DNA of 64,000 nucleotides from Marinomonas algarum (lineage in GTDB: Bacteria > Pseudomonadota > Gammaproteobacteria > Pseudomonadales > Marinomonadaceae), in NCBI RefSeq assembly GCF_020532605.1, contig NZ_JAJATW010000002.1, positions 205,081 to 269,080 of the forward strand. Reading direction: 5' to 3'. Both the position numbers and the translations under genes were made by a program. The notes under the pieces are model-generated. The model was given only the letters and a program-made list of their open reading frames with translations, was not told the DNA's origin and did not search any database. Each line of letters opens with the position of its first letter. Position 1 is the stretch's first letter. This document shows positions 1-9,610 of the stretch, piece by piece.

Positions 1-372
1 AGCATTCCCACCAGCTGGCTGTCATTGCAAATTCGTGAAGGCAAAAATCGTCAAGTGCGACGCATGACCGCTGCTGTTGGTTTTCCGACATTACGCTTGA
101 TTCGCTACGCGATTGGCCCTTACACATTAGAGCAAGTTCCACTGGGGCAATGGCAATACATCACACCAACCGAAACGCTTTCGAACGAGGTAACAAAATT
201 TGAACAAAACAGACAGCACCAACAAAAAAAGAGGCCGACTCCCTCACCTGACCGTCGCCGCGCTGATAAAAAGAACCGGCCAAACACCAGAGGAAACGCA
301 CTATCTGATGATAAAGGAATGGCAGGACGGAAAGCTCGTACTCAACCAACCCGCCGGACACATCGAAAATAA
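1..372 (+). CDS. rluE: 23S rRNA pseudouridine synthase RluE, C-terminal part (partial)
   Basis: The reading frame is open from the first base, so the gene begins outside the window. The visible part contains the end of the RsuA/RluE catalytic fold, with the family's conserved stretch [11 protein letters not shown] followed by [17 protein letters not shown]. RsuA-family enzymes isomerise a uridine in 23S rRNA; RluE is favoured over RluB or RsuA because of the following nudJ-mnmA genes. After GQWQYITP the family normally stops, but here the frame runs on for about 60 Lys/Arg-rich residues, overlapping nudJ by 173 nt in another frame. That tail may be an artefact of a lost stop codon. Confidence 0.8.
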   Translation, partial: SIPTSWLSLQIREGKNRQVRRMTAAVGFPTLRLIRYAIGPYTLEQVPLGQWQYITPTETLSNEVTKFEQNRQHQQKKRPTPSPDRRRADKKNRPNTRGNALSDDKGMAGRKARTQPTRRTHRK

Positions 373-706
373 CGAAAGTGCTCTGGATGCCGTGATCCGT
401 GAGACCAAAGAAGAATCAGGCTGGCAAATCAAACCGCTGGGAATACTGGGTTTGTATGCTTTTACACCGTTCGAAGGCGCAGACACTTACCACCGTTTGT
501 GCTTTGTGTGTGAACCTCTTTACGACACCAAAGAACCGCTTGACGAAGACATCGTATCCAGTCACTGGCTCACTTACGACGAAATTATGGCGTTGCCTCA
601 CCGCAGCCCTTTGATCAAAACCTGTATTGAAGATTCACAAAACAACCCCATTATGCCTCTAACCTTCTTATCGAATCGCCATTTATCGCCTGTGCCGACA
701 CGATAA
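200..706 (+). CDS. nudJ: Nudix hydrolase, phosphatase NudJ
   Basis: This is a 168-residue Nudix hydrolase. The Nudix box is complete: a Gly, five residues, Glu, seven residues, then RETKEESGW, beginning at GHIENNE. It follows the hydrophobic NQPAGH strand seen in E. coli NudJ, which hydrolyses phosphates from HMP-PP and nucleoside di- and triphosphates. The start is a TTG with GAGG nine bases upstream; no ATG lies early in the frame. It sits directly before mnmA, as in enterics, and overlaps the end of rluE. The family assignment is firm; the substrate is inferred from homology. Confidence 0.85.
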   Translation: MNKTDSTNKKRGRLPHLTVAALIKRTGQTPEETHYLMIKEWQDGKLVLNQPAGHIENNESALDAVIRETKEESGWQIKPLGILGLYAFTPFEGADTYHRLCFVCEPLYDTKEPLDEDIVSSHWLTYDEIMALPHRSPLIKTCIEDSQNNPIMPLTFLSNRHLSPVPTR

Positions 707-775
707 AAATACAGTACACTACGTCATCCAATTTACCGAGGCCTAGCCTCTTCGCAGAATGAGAAACAACCGGTT

Positions 776-1906
776 ATGAATGAAAACCAATACCTAACGA
801 ATCAACCAGCCAATCACGATAAAAAAGTCATTGTGGGTATGTCTGGTGGTGTCGACTCCTCTGTCTCAGCGCTTATTTTGATGAAACAGGGCTATCAGGT
901 GGAAGGTCTTTTTATGAAGAACTGGGACGAAGACGACGGCACCGAATACTGCACCGCCAAAGACGATTTGGCCGATGCCCAAGCGGTCTGTGACAAACTG
1001 GGCATTAAACTGCACACCGCCAATTTCGCAGCGGAGTATTGGGACAATGTTTTTGAGCATTTCTTAGAAGAATACAAAGCAGGTCGTACGCCAAACCCAG
1101 ATATCCTGTGCAACAAAGAGATCAAATTCAAAGCCTTTTTAGAGTACGCGATGGCTCTTAAAGCGGACTATATCGCCACCGGACACTATGTGCGTCGCGG
1201 TGCAGATCAAAACGGTGAGCCTTTGCTATTAAAAGGGTTAGACGGTAACAAAGATCAAAGCTACTTTCTTTATGCCGTAGGAAAAGACGAGATTGCTAAG
1301 ACCTTATTCCCCGTTGGAGAGCTGGAAAAACCCGAAGTGCGTCGTTTAGCCGAAGAATATGAATTGGTGACGCACAACAAAAAAGACAGTACGGGTATTT
1401 GTTTCATCGGCGAACGTCGTTTTAAAGACTTTTTAGAGCAATACCTACCAGCGCAACCCGGTGACATAGAAACTCTCGAGGGGGACAAGATTGCCCGCCA
1501 CCATGGTTTGATGTACCACACGATAGGTCAACGCCAGGGCTTGGGGATTGGCGGTCTAGCCAATTACTCCGATGATCCTTGGTATGTGGTCGAAAAAGAC
1601 CTAACTCGTAATGTATTGATCGTCACTCAAGGCGGTCAGCACGCTTCTTTGTTTAAGACACACCTTATCGCCGACGGTTTTGATTGGGTAGCTCGTGAGA
1701 AGCCGGATTTCCCGTTAACCTGTAAAGCCAAGTGCCGCTACCGTCAGCTTGACCAAGAATGCACCATTCACGAATTAGCAGACGGTAGCGTCGAGGTGTC
1801 TTTTGTTGAGCCTCAACGGGCCGTCACACCCGGTCAGTCTGTGGTGTTTTACCTTGATGACGTATGCCTTGGCGGCGGCATCATCAATGTGGCCTTTAAC
1901 AAATAA
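776..1906 (+). CDS. mnmA: tRNA-uridine 2-sulfurtransferase MnmA
   Basis: MnmA thiolates U34 of Lys, Glu and Gln tRNAs in the cytoplasm, taking sulfur from the Tus relay. The 376-residue protein shows the ATP-pyrophosphatase PP-loop GMSGGVDSS at residues 21-29, the first catalytic cysteine in NPDILC (C112), the second in STGICF (C209) and a C-terminal beta-barrel. Length and motifs are normal for the family. It lies 69 bp after nudJ and 27 bp before hflD, so the three probably form one transcript, the same order as in E. coli. The gap before it holds a small GAGGC/GCCTC palindrome without a T-run. Confidence 0.97.
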   Translation: MNENQYLTNQPANHDKKVIVGMSGGVDSSVSALILMKQGYQVEGLFMKNWDEDDGTEYCTAKDDLADAQAVCDKLGIKLHTANFAAEYWDNVFEHFLEEYKAGRTPNPDILCNKEIKFKAFLEYAMALKADYIATGHYVRRGADQNGEPLLLKGLDGNKDQSYFLYAVGKDEIAKTLFPVGELEKPEVRRLAEEYELVTHNKKDSTGICFIGERRFKDFLEQYLPAQPGDIETLEGDKIARHHGLMYHTIGQRQGLGIGGLANYSDDPWYVVEKDLTRNVLIVTQGGQHASLFKTHLIADGFDWVAREKPDFPLTCKAKCRYRQLDQECTIHELADGSVEVSFVEPQRAVTPGQSVVFYLDDVCLGGGIINVAFNK

Positions 1907-1933
1907 CCCTCAAGCAACCTAAGAGTTCAAAGC

Positions 1934-2563
1934 ATGAGTAGCCGAGAAAAAGAGCAATCCATCGCCCTGTCTGCCGTATTCCAAGCGGCAGAATTGGTGG
2001 CTGTGTTAGCCAAAACCGGGCAAGTCGACAATGCCAGCTTAGAGCCCATGTTGGAAAGTATTCTAATGGTCAACGCATCGTCTACCGAAGACATTTACGG
2101 CGGCCAGTGGGATTGCCCAAGCCATTTAGCCTTGGGTCGAAAAATCGCTCGTCAGGCCTTAGGAAAAGAGCGTCGTAGTGTTAATCCAGACACATTACGA
2201 TACGCCTTAAGCTTGATGCACCTTGAAAGCAAGCTCGCCAAAGAGCCAGACATGCTGTCCACTATTGGCCAAAAAATCGGTCAGATAGAGCAAAAAAAAG
2301 CCCATTACGACAGTGTATTACATGAAAACATGGTGGCCGCTATTTCAGGCATGTATCAAGACACGTTAAGTAAATTATCCTTTAGAATTCAAGTGCATGG
2401 CGACAGTCGACATCTGCAACAACCTCAAATCGCCAATCAAGTAAGAGCAATTTTTATGGCGGGGATACGTGCCGCTATGTTGTGGCGTCAGCTAGGCGGA
2501 AAACGCTGGCACTTGATTTTCAAACGAAAGTCATTATTAATTGCACTGGATGCGCGCCATTGA
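1934..2563 (+). CDS. hflD: High frequency lysogenization protein HflD homologue
   Basis: The 209-residue helical protein matches the HflD family, recognised from the N-terminal pattern ALSAVFQAAELVAVLAKTG and from its place between mnmA and purB. In E. coli HflD is a peripheral inner-membrane protein that binds phage lambda CII; its housekeeping role is unclear. No signal peptide or clear transmembrane helix is present. It is the last gene before a 210-bp gap leading to icd, where in E. coli purB would follow directly. Confidence 0.9.
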   Translation: MSSREKEQSIALSAVFQAAELVAVLAKTGQVDNASLEPMLESILMVNASSTEDIYGGQWDCPSHLALGRKIARQALGKERRSVNPDTLRYALSLMHLESKLAKEPDMLSTIGQKIGQIEQKKAHYDSVLHENMVAAISGMYQDTLSKLSFRIQVHGDSRHLQQPQIANQVRAIFMAGIRAAMLWRQLGGKRWHLIFKRKSLLIALDARH

Positions 2564-2708
2564 TCTGGGTATGACATCAATAAAACGAATAATTACGATC
2601 AATTTTGAGTATATATACGAGCCGATATCTCTAGCCTGTGTTTTTAGGTAGTATATCGAGCAAATTTCTGGCCTGAGCATGGCAACATGAACAGGTCATT
2701 TATGTTAG

Positions 2709-2736
2709 CGAAGGGCGACTAAAAGTCCTCTTCGAT
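2709..2736 (+). other. Hairpin in the icd leader
   Basis: CGAAG/CTTCG-type arms enclose an inner GACT-aaa-AGTC stem about 40 bases before the icd start codon. No T-run follows, so it is not an intrinsic terminator. It may affect mRNA stability or translation. The rest of the 210-bp gap is AT-rich and shows no further gene. Confidence 0.3.
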
Positions 2737-2773
2737 CCAATAGGCCAACAGCCTGAAATGTTAGGGGAAATAC

Positions 2774-4993
2774 ATGTCGAAACAAACCATCTACTACACA
2801 TTGACCGATGAAGCACCAGCACTGGCAACAGCCTCTTTACTACCTATCTTTAGCGCTTTCGCAAAAGAAGCTGATATCAAACTAGAATTGACCGATATTT
2901 CGTTAGCAAGCCGCATACTTTCGGCTTTTTCTGATCTCTTGCCCGCTGACAAGCAAGTAGAAGATGGCCTAAAATTTTTGGGCGACCTTACCGCTAATCC
3001 AGACGCAAACATTGTTAAATTGCCTAACATCAGTGCGTCTTTGCCACAATTGTACGCGGCAATCAAAGAACTTAACGCACAGGGCTACAACCTACCGAAT
3101 TACCCAGAAAACCCACACACTGACGAAGAAAAAGAAGTTCAAGCACGTTATTCAAAAGTGCTTGGCTCTGCGGTAAACCCAGTACTTCGTCAAGGTAACT
3201 CTGATCGTCGCGCACCGGCGGCAGTAAAAGGCTTCGCTCGCAAACACCCACACTCTATGGGTAAGTGGAGCAAAACATCGACGTCACATGCCGATTACAT
3301 GCGCAGCGGTGATTTCTTCGAATCTGAGCAATCCGTCACCATGACAGAAGCGCAAACTGTTCGTCTTGAGTTTGTTGGTGAAGACGGCACAGTAGAAGTG
3401 AAAAAGTCTCTTCCTCTTATCGAAGGCGAAGTGCTAGACAGCATGAACATCAACTGCAAAGCGCTACGTGACTTCTTTGAAGAATCTTTGCAAGACGCTA
3501 AAGACAACAACATCATGTGGTCTTTGCACGTTAAAGCAACCATGATGAAGGTGTCTCACCCTATCGTATTTGGTCATGCGGTCACGGTTTTCTTTAAAGA
3601 CGTATTCGAAAAGTACGGTGAGCTTTTCAAAGAACTTGGCGTTAACCCAAACAATGGTCTAGGCAGCGTTTACGATAAAATCCAAACATTGCCAGAAGCA
3701 CAACAAGAAGAAATCAAACAAGCTATCGATGCTTGCTACACAACACGTCCAGAGTTGGCAATGGTTGATTCCGATCGCGGCATCACTAACTTGCACGTAC
3801 CAAGCGACGTTATCGTTGATGCATCCATGCCTGCGATGATTCGTAACTCAGGTAAAATGTGGGGTCGTGACGGTAAAGCACACGATGCCAAAGCAGTTAT
3901 GCCAGAAAGTACGTATGCCCGTATTTACCAGGAAGCGATTAACTTCTGTAAAACCAACGGTGCTTTTGACCCAGTCACAATGGGAACCGTACCAAACGTT
4001 GGCCTAATGGCACAGAAAGCAGAAGAATACGGCTCTCATGACAAAACATTTGAAATGAAAGCGAACGGTGTTATGCGTGTTGTAGACGCAAACGGCAACG
4101 TATTGATGCAACACACTGTTGAGAAAGGCGACATCTGGCGTGCTTGTCAAACCAAAGACGCCCCCATCCGCGATTGGGTAAAATTGGGTGTTACACGCGC
4201 TCGTCAATCTGACACACCGGCGGTTTTCTGGTTAGACGAAGAACGTGCTCATGACAATGAGCTACGTAAGAAAGTTGAAACATACCTAAAAGAGCACGAC
4301 ACAAGTGGTCTAGACATTCGCATCATGTCTTACAACGAAGCGATTCGTTTCTCTATGGAACGCCTTATTCGCGGTAAAGACACGATTTCAGTGACTGGTA
4401 ACGTATTGCGTGACTACTTGACTGACCTTTTCCCAATCATGGAATTGGGTACGTCTGCAAAAATGTTGTCTATCGTACCTATGCTTAAAGGCGGCGGTAT
4501 GTACGAAACAGGTGCGGGTGGTTCAGCGCCTAAACACGTTCAACAGCTTATGGAAGAAAACTACCTTCGTTGGGATTCATTAGGCGAATTCCTTGCTGTC
4601 GCTGTATCGTTCGAAGAGCTTGGTATCAAGCAAAACAACGAAAAAGCGAAAGTGTTGGCAAACTGCCTAGACAAGGCAACTGGCAAATTGTTGGATACCA
4701 ACAAATCTCCTGCACGTAAAGTGGGTGACATCGACAACCGTGGTAGCCACTTCTACTTGGCTATGTACTGGGCTCAAGAGCTTGCAGCACAAACAGACAA
4801 TGCAGAATTGGCTGCGAAGTTTGCGCCACTGGCGAAAGAGTTGGCAGAGAAAGAAGCCACTATCGTTGCAGAATTGGCAGCGGTTCAAGGCAAGCCTGCC
4901 GGTCTAACAGGTTACTACCATATCGACCTGGCTGAAGTGGCAAAAATCATGCGTCCAAGTAATACCTTTAACACCGCTTTAGCAACACTGTAA
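2774..4993 (+). CDS. icd: Monomeric NADP-dependent isocitrate dehydrogenase
   Basis: The 739-residue protein is the monomeric (IDH-II type) enzyme that oxidises isocitrate to 2-oxoglutarate and CO2 with NADP+. It is unrelated in length to the roughly 416-residue homodimeric Icd. Recognition rests on the length and on the conserved blocks [26 protein letters not shown] and the C-terminal [17 protein letters not shown]. The ATG is preceded by AGGGG at good spacing. It is transcribed alone: a 210-bp leader lies upstream and a strong terminator follows. It separates hflD from purB, which are adjacent in enteric bacteria. Confidence 0.96.
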   Translation: MSKQTIYYTLTDEAPALATASLLPIFSAFAKEADIKLELTDISLASRILSAFSDLLPADKQVEDGLKFLGDLTANPDANIVKLPNISASLPQLYAAIKELNAQGYNLPNYPENPHTDEEKEVQARYSKVLGSAVNPVLRQGNSDRRAPAAVKGFARKHPHSMGKWSKTSTSHADYMRSGDFFESEQSVTMTEAQTVRLEFVGEDGTVEVKKSLPLIEGEVLDSMNINCKALRDFFEESLQDAKDNNIMWSLHVKATMMKVSHPIVFGHAVTVFFKDVFEKYGELFKELGVNPNNGLGSVYDKIQTLPEAQQEEIKQAIDACYTTRPELAMVDSDRGITNLHVPSDVIVDASMPAMIRNSGKMWGRDGKAHDAKAVMPESTYARIYQEAINFCKTNGAFDPVTMGTVPNVGLMAQKAEEYGSHDKTFEMKANGVMRVVDANGNVLMQHTVEKGDIWRACQTKDAPIRDWVKLGVTRARQSDTPAVFWLDEERAHDNELRKKVETYLKEHDTSGLDIRIMSYNEAIRFSMERLIRGKDTISVTGNVLRDYLTDLFPIMELGTSAKMLSIVPMLKGGGMYETGAGGSAPKHVQQLMEENYLRWDSLGEFLAVAVSFEELGIKQNNEKAKVLANCLDKATGKLLDTNKSPARKVGDIDNRGSHFYLAMYWAQELAAQTDNAELAAKFAPLAKELAEKEATIVAELAAVQGKPAGLTGYYHIDLAEVAKIMRPSNTFNTALATL

Positions 4994-5053
4994 TTCGTTA
5001 GGCACTGAGTACTGAACGAAGTGCCCTAATCAAACGGTTCTCATGCGAATAGC

Positions 5054-5098
5054 AAAAGCCCAGAGTGTGACAAAATACCGTCGCTTCTGGGCTTTTTT
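5054..5098 (+). terminator. Rho-independent terminator after icd
   Basis: An 11-bp stem, AAAAGCCCAGA pairing with TCTGGGCTTTT, with a 21-nt loop and a run of T follows icd by about 60 bp. Confidence 0.85.
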
Positions 5099-5142
5099 CG
5101 TTTATGACGTCGGTTATTAACGGGATTCCTCCCCCTATTCCC

Positions 5143-6583
<1,441 letters not shown>

Positions 6584-6620
6584 TTATTGTCATGGTCACC
6601 CTTAGGTGAACGCCAAATAA

Positions 6621-6645
6621 AAGAGCCGATTTATCGGCTCTTTTT
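6621..6645 (+). terminator. Rho-independent terminator after purB
   Basis: AAGAGCCGAT pairs with ATCGGCTCTT around a very short loop and is followed by a T-run, 37 bp after the purB stop. Confidence 0.85.
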
Positions 6646-6731
6646 GTGTGTTGCCTTTGCGTGCTACAGCGTATTTCAGTACAACCCAAACAACGCCTTA
6701 TCTGTTTTCTTTTCATTTTAACGAGCCCAAT

Positions 6732-7955
6732 ATGACAGACTTAAATACCCCACTTGCTTTACTTGGCGGTATGACCGCACAAACCTTTTTAGATCACTAC
6801 TGGCAAAAAAAGCCTTTGTTGATTCGTGGCGGCTTAGTGGACTTCACCCTACCGTTGGAAGCCGATGAATTGGCTGGTATGACCATGGAAGAAGAGATTG
6901 AATCTCGTATTGTGATTGAACACGGTAAGACACCATGGGAAACAAAGCAGGGTCCATTTAATGAAGAAACCTTTGCAAACTTACCCGAGCAAGAATGGAC
7001 GCTACTGGTTCAAGCCGTCGATCATTGGGTGCCAGAAATTCAAGCCTTGAAGGAACGCTTTCAATTTTTACCCAGTTGGCGTTTAGACGATGTCATGGCC
7101 AGCTACGCCACAACAGGCGGCAGTGTTGGGCCACATTATGATCAATACGATGTGTTTCTCGTTCAAGTCAGTGGTCGCCGTCGCTGGCAAGTGCTTGCAC
7201 CAGACGAGTACCAAGACTCCGCTATCCAAGACATCAAATTGCATATTCTGGACAATTTCCCGGTCAACGCGGATATGGATTGGGAACTTGAAACAGGCGA
7301 CATCTTGTACTTACCGCCGAATTTTGCCCACAATGGTCGCGCTTTAGATGATGACTGTATCACTTACTCTGTGGGCTTTCGTGCGCCAAGCATGCAAGAT
7401 GTACTGACCGGCATTCGCGATAAATTATGTGAAAACGAAGATGCCAAGGATCGCTTTGCTGCACCTGAAACCTCAGCACGCCAGCACAGCGCCCATATTA
7501 GCCAAGACGATATCCATTACCTGCAAGCGCAATTATCACGACTGATTAATCAACCTGATCAACTGGCTCAATGGCTTGGCGAAACCATGAGTGAAAGTAA
7601 ATACCCAGAATTTTTATCGCCATTGAACCAACAAGACGTTGATCAGGCTTTTAACAACGCACAACAAGGTCACACTTTTGTGCGCCCTGGTGATGCGCGT
7701 ATTTGCTATTATGTACAAGAAACAAACCTTGAACACGCCAACGCAGAAGAAGGTGAAATTCGCGTGTTTTGCAACGGTGAACACCAACTCGTCGATGCGG
7801 AACTCATTGGCTTTGTGGAGGCGGTCTGCCACCAAGTCGAATTTGATCTATCAGGGTTAGACTGGTCAAAAAACGATGAACTTGAACCGCTGGTACGCTT
7901 TTTTATACAACAACAAGGGCTTATTGAGCTCACCGCCACGGAAGACGATGACTAA
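6732..7955 (+). CDS. roxA: Ribosomal protein uL16 arginine 3-hydroxylase (RoxA/YcfD)
   Basis: RoxA is a cupin-fold, 2-oxoglutarate and Fe(II) dependent oxygenase that hydroxylates an arginine of ribosomal protein L16. In the 407-residue protein the iron-binding HxD motif is in GPHYDQYD (H135, D137) and the distal histidine in FAHNGRA (H200). The longer open frame starting at 6648 runs through the purB terminator. The start is therefore placed at the ATG of MTDLNTPLALLGG, where family similarity begins. A GNAT acetyltransferase follows after 15 bp, suggesting co-transcription. Confidence 0.93.
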   Translation: MTDLNTPLALLGGMTAQTFLDHYWQKKPLLIRGGLVDFTLPLEADELAGMTMEEEIESRIVIEHGKTPWETKQGPFNEETFANLPEQEWTLLVQAVDHWVPEIQALKERFQFLPSWRLDDVMASYATTGGSVGPHYDQYDVFLVQVSGRRRWQVLAPDEYQDSAIQDIKLHILDNFPVNADMDWELETGDILYLPPNFAHNGRALDDDCITYSVGFRAPSMQDVLTGIRDKLCENEDAKDRFAAPETSARQHSAHISQDDIHYLQAQLSRLINQPDQLAQWLGETMSESKYPEFLSPLNQQDVDQAFNNAQQGHTFVRPGDARICYYVQETNLEHANAEEGEIRVFCNGEHQLVDAELIGFVEAVCHQVEFDLSGLDWSKNDELEPLVRFFIQQQGLIELTATEDDD

Positions 7956-7970
7956 CACAGGAAATCTTGA

Positions 7971-8387
7971 ATGAAGGTATTAACGTCAGATTGGCACAGC
8001 AGCAAAGAACAACTCAGCTTTGTACGCAAACAGGTTTTTATTATCGAACAAGGCATCGACCCCTTAGACGAATGGGATGATATCGACCAAGATGCTGTGC
8101 ACTTTGTCTCATTTGGCACAACAGCCGTGCCCACCGGCACCTGCCGTTTGAGTGAGAACGGTCAAATTAGTCGATTAGCGGTACTCGCTTCTTATCGTCA
8201 CCAAGGTTACGGTGAAATGCTGTTGAACCGCGCCATCAAGGTCGCTCGTGAAATGGGGATTCGACAGGTCTTTTTGCACGCCCAAACCGACGTACAACCC
8301 TTTTATGACAAGCAGAATTTTATCACTGACGGCAAAGTCTTCTTAGAGGCAGGAAAAATGCACGTTCGCATGGAAAGAGCGATTTAA
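7971..8387 (+). CDS. GNAT family N-acetyltransferase
   Basis: The 138-residue protein is a single GNAT domain. The acetyl-CoA binding motif A is visible as SRLAVLASYRHQGYGEMLL, and the C-terminal motif B region as QPFYDKQNFITDG. The acceptor substrate cannot be told from sequence. It follows roxA by 15 bp and ends before a shared terminator, so the two probably form a small operon; a link between ribosome hydroxylation and this acetyltransferase is only positional. Confidence 0.85.
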   Translation: MKVLTSDWHSSKEQLSFVRKQVFIIEQGIDPLDEWDDIDQDAVHFVSFGTTAVPTGTCRLSENGQISRLAVLASYRHQGYGEMLLNRAIKVAREMGIRQVFLHAQTDVQPFYDKQNFITDGKVFLEAGKMHVRMERAI

Positions 8388-8422
8388 AAACAGGCCTACC
8401 GTGTGCAGTCAAAACCGTAAGC

Positions 8423-8457
8423 AAAAAAAAGCACGTCATTGAGACATGCTTTTTTGT
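8423..8457. terminator. Bidirectional terminator between GNAT gene and fklB
   Basis: An A-run, a GCACGTC/GACATGC stem with one mismatch, and a T-run lie between convergent genes, so the hairpin can serve both strands. Confidence 0.75.
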
Positions 8458-8468
8458 TATGAACAAAA

Positions 8469-9089
8469 TTACACAACAGCAATCAATTCAACATCAAACT
8501 GCAATACAGAGAATGGCTGAATCATAGCGCCCGCACCTTGAGCACCGTACGCCAATTCTGCAGGAATAGTAAGACGGTATTTCGCGCCTTCTTTCATCAA
8601 CTGAAGACCTTCTGTCCAACCCGCAATCACGCCAGTCAGTGGGAACTCAATTGGCTCACCGCGAGCGATAGAGCTATCGAATACTTGGCCATCGATCAAA
8701 CGACCTTCGTAATGAACACGTACCGTGTCTTCACGCTTCGGTGTTGCGCCTGTTCCTTCTTCAAGTACTTCAAACTGCAAGCCACTTTCTGTTACTTGGA
8801 TGCCTTCTTTGGCTTTGTTTTCAGCAAGGAAAGCTTCGCCCGCTTTAACAGTTTCTTCAGAACCTGCACGTGCTTTTTCTTCCATTTTTTGCTGTAGCTC
8901 AGCAAACGCGGCTTCAAGCTCTTCACCTGGCACACGCATTTCCACGCCATTTAAAGCATCTTCAATCGCAGCAAAAAGATGCGTTAGGGACAATTCGCCT
9001 AAATCACTACCACGAAGTTGATCACCGATCTGACGACCAATGCCGTAAGCAATTTTAGATTCATTCGAATCGAACGACAGTTCTGACAT
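8469..9089 (-). CDS. fklB: FKBP-type peptidyl-prolyl cis-trans isomerase
   Basis: The 206-residue protein has the FklB arrangement: an N-terminal helical dimerisation domain (about 1-95) beginning with a YGIGRQIGDQL pattern, then an FKBP domain (about 105-206) with VRVHYEGRLIDGQVFDSS and IPAELAYGAQGAG. It catalyses proline isomerisation during folding. There is no signal peptide, which favours cytoplasmic FklB over periplasmic FkpA. The length equals that of E. coli FklB. It is transcribed alone on the minus strand. Confidence 0.9.
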   Translation of the reverse strand: MSELSFDSNESKIAYGIGRQIGDQLRGSDLGELSLTHLFAAIEDALNGVEMRVPGEELEAAFAELQQKMEEKARAGSEETVKAGEAFLAENKAKEGIQVTESGLQFEVLEEGTGATPKREDTVRVHYEGRLIDGQVFDSSIARGEPIEFPLTGVIAGWTEGLQLMKEGAKYRLTIPAELAYGAQGAGAMIQPFSVLQFDVELIAVV

Positions 9090-9237
9090 TTTATACTCTC
9101 TTATTTATTCATAAAAATTTGAACCGACATTGTAACATAGGCTTTATAATATAAGCACAAACTCACCTCATCATGGCGCCATTGAACCCTTGCTTTCTTT
9201 ACAAAATATTTTTTATAAAGACCATAGATTTTTTAAA

Positions 9238-9252
9238 TGAAAACAATTATCA
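9238..9252 (+). promoter_or_regulatory. Putative Fur box
   Basis: TGAAAACAATTATCA matches the 7-1-7 Fur consensus TGATAATNATTATCA at 12 of the 14 defined positions, in an AT-rich stretch 39 bp before the next start codon. Promoter elements around it (TTTATAAAG, TTTAAATGA) fit repression by iron-loaded Fur. Confidence 0.5.
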
Positions 9253-9290
9253 TTTGAAAAATCAGGTAAGAATCAACGGAGGTGAACAAG

Positions 9291-9512
9291 ATGAAAACGA
9301 AAAACTTTATTCCAGCAACATCTGCTGCCCACAGGGACGACAAAAAAACCGATTATTGGGGCGTCCTGTTTGTGAGCTTTATTTTTATCTCGTCGATGAG
9401 CTGCTTTTTATTTGCCAATAATGTCAGCCAGCCAAGCAACAGTAATGTATCAGACGCAACCGCTTTACAAGTCGATACCACGATCAGCTCTCGACAACAA
9501 AGTAAGAGCTAA
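9291..9512 (+). CDS. Small single-pass membrane protein, possibly iron-regulated
   Basis: I do not recognise this 73-residue protein. It has a hydrophilic start, one hydrophobic helix at about residues 22-42 (YWGVLFVSFIFISSMSCF) and a polar Ser/Thr/Asn-rich tail. The ATG is chosen because CGGAGGTG lies six bases before it; an in-frame GTG at 9282 lies inside that ribosome site. A Fur-like box sits upstream, so the protein may be made under iron limitation. That role is inferred from the box alone. topB follows but has its own regulatory site. Confidence 0.65.
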   Translation: MKTKNFIPATSAAHRDDKKTDYWGVLFVSFIFISSMSCFLFANNVSQPSNSNVSDATALQVDTTISSRQQSKS

Positions 9513-9572
9513 GGATGATACGACTTAATAACAGCAAACCCTTTCAACACTCTGGTCACACGAGACGCACTT

Positions 9573-9610
9573 AGATACACTTACTGTATATATAAACAGT
9601 AAGTGTATCT
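9573..9610 (+). promoter_or_regulatory. LexA-type SOS box within a 15-bp-arm palindrome at the topB start
   Basis: The core at 9582-9601 is TACTGTATATATAAACAGTA, matching the E. coli LexA consensus TACTG(TA)5CAGTA at 19 of 20 positions. The symmetry continues outward: arms AGATACACTTACTGT and ACAGTAAGTGTATCT are perfect inverted copies around 8 bp. The right arm ends on the base before the topB ATG. No good Shine-Dalgarno lies between box and start. Confidence 0.75.

Noticed and set aside
737..750. GAGGC/GCCTC palindrome before mnmA as a terminator
   Set aside because: The stem is only five bases and no T-run follows; nudJ and mnmA are probably co-transcribed.
6648..6731. Longer N-terminus for roxA
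   Set aside because: The extra 28 codons lie partly over the purB terminator and family similarity begins at the ATG at 6732.
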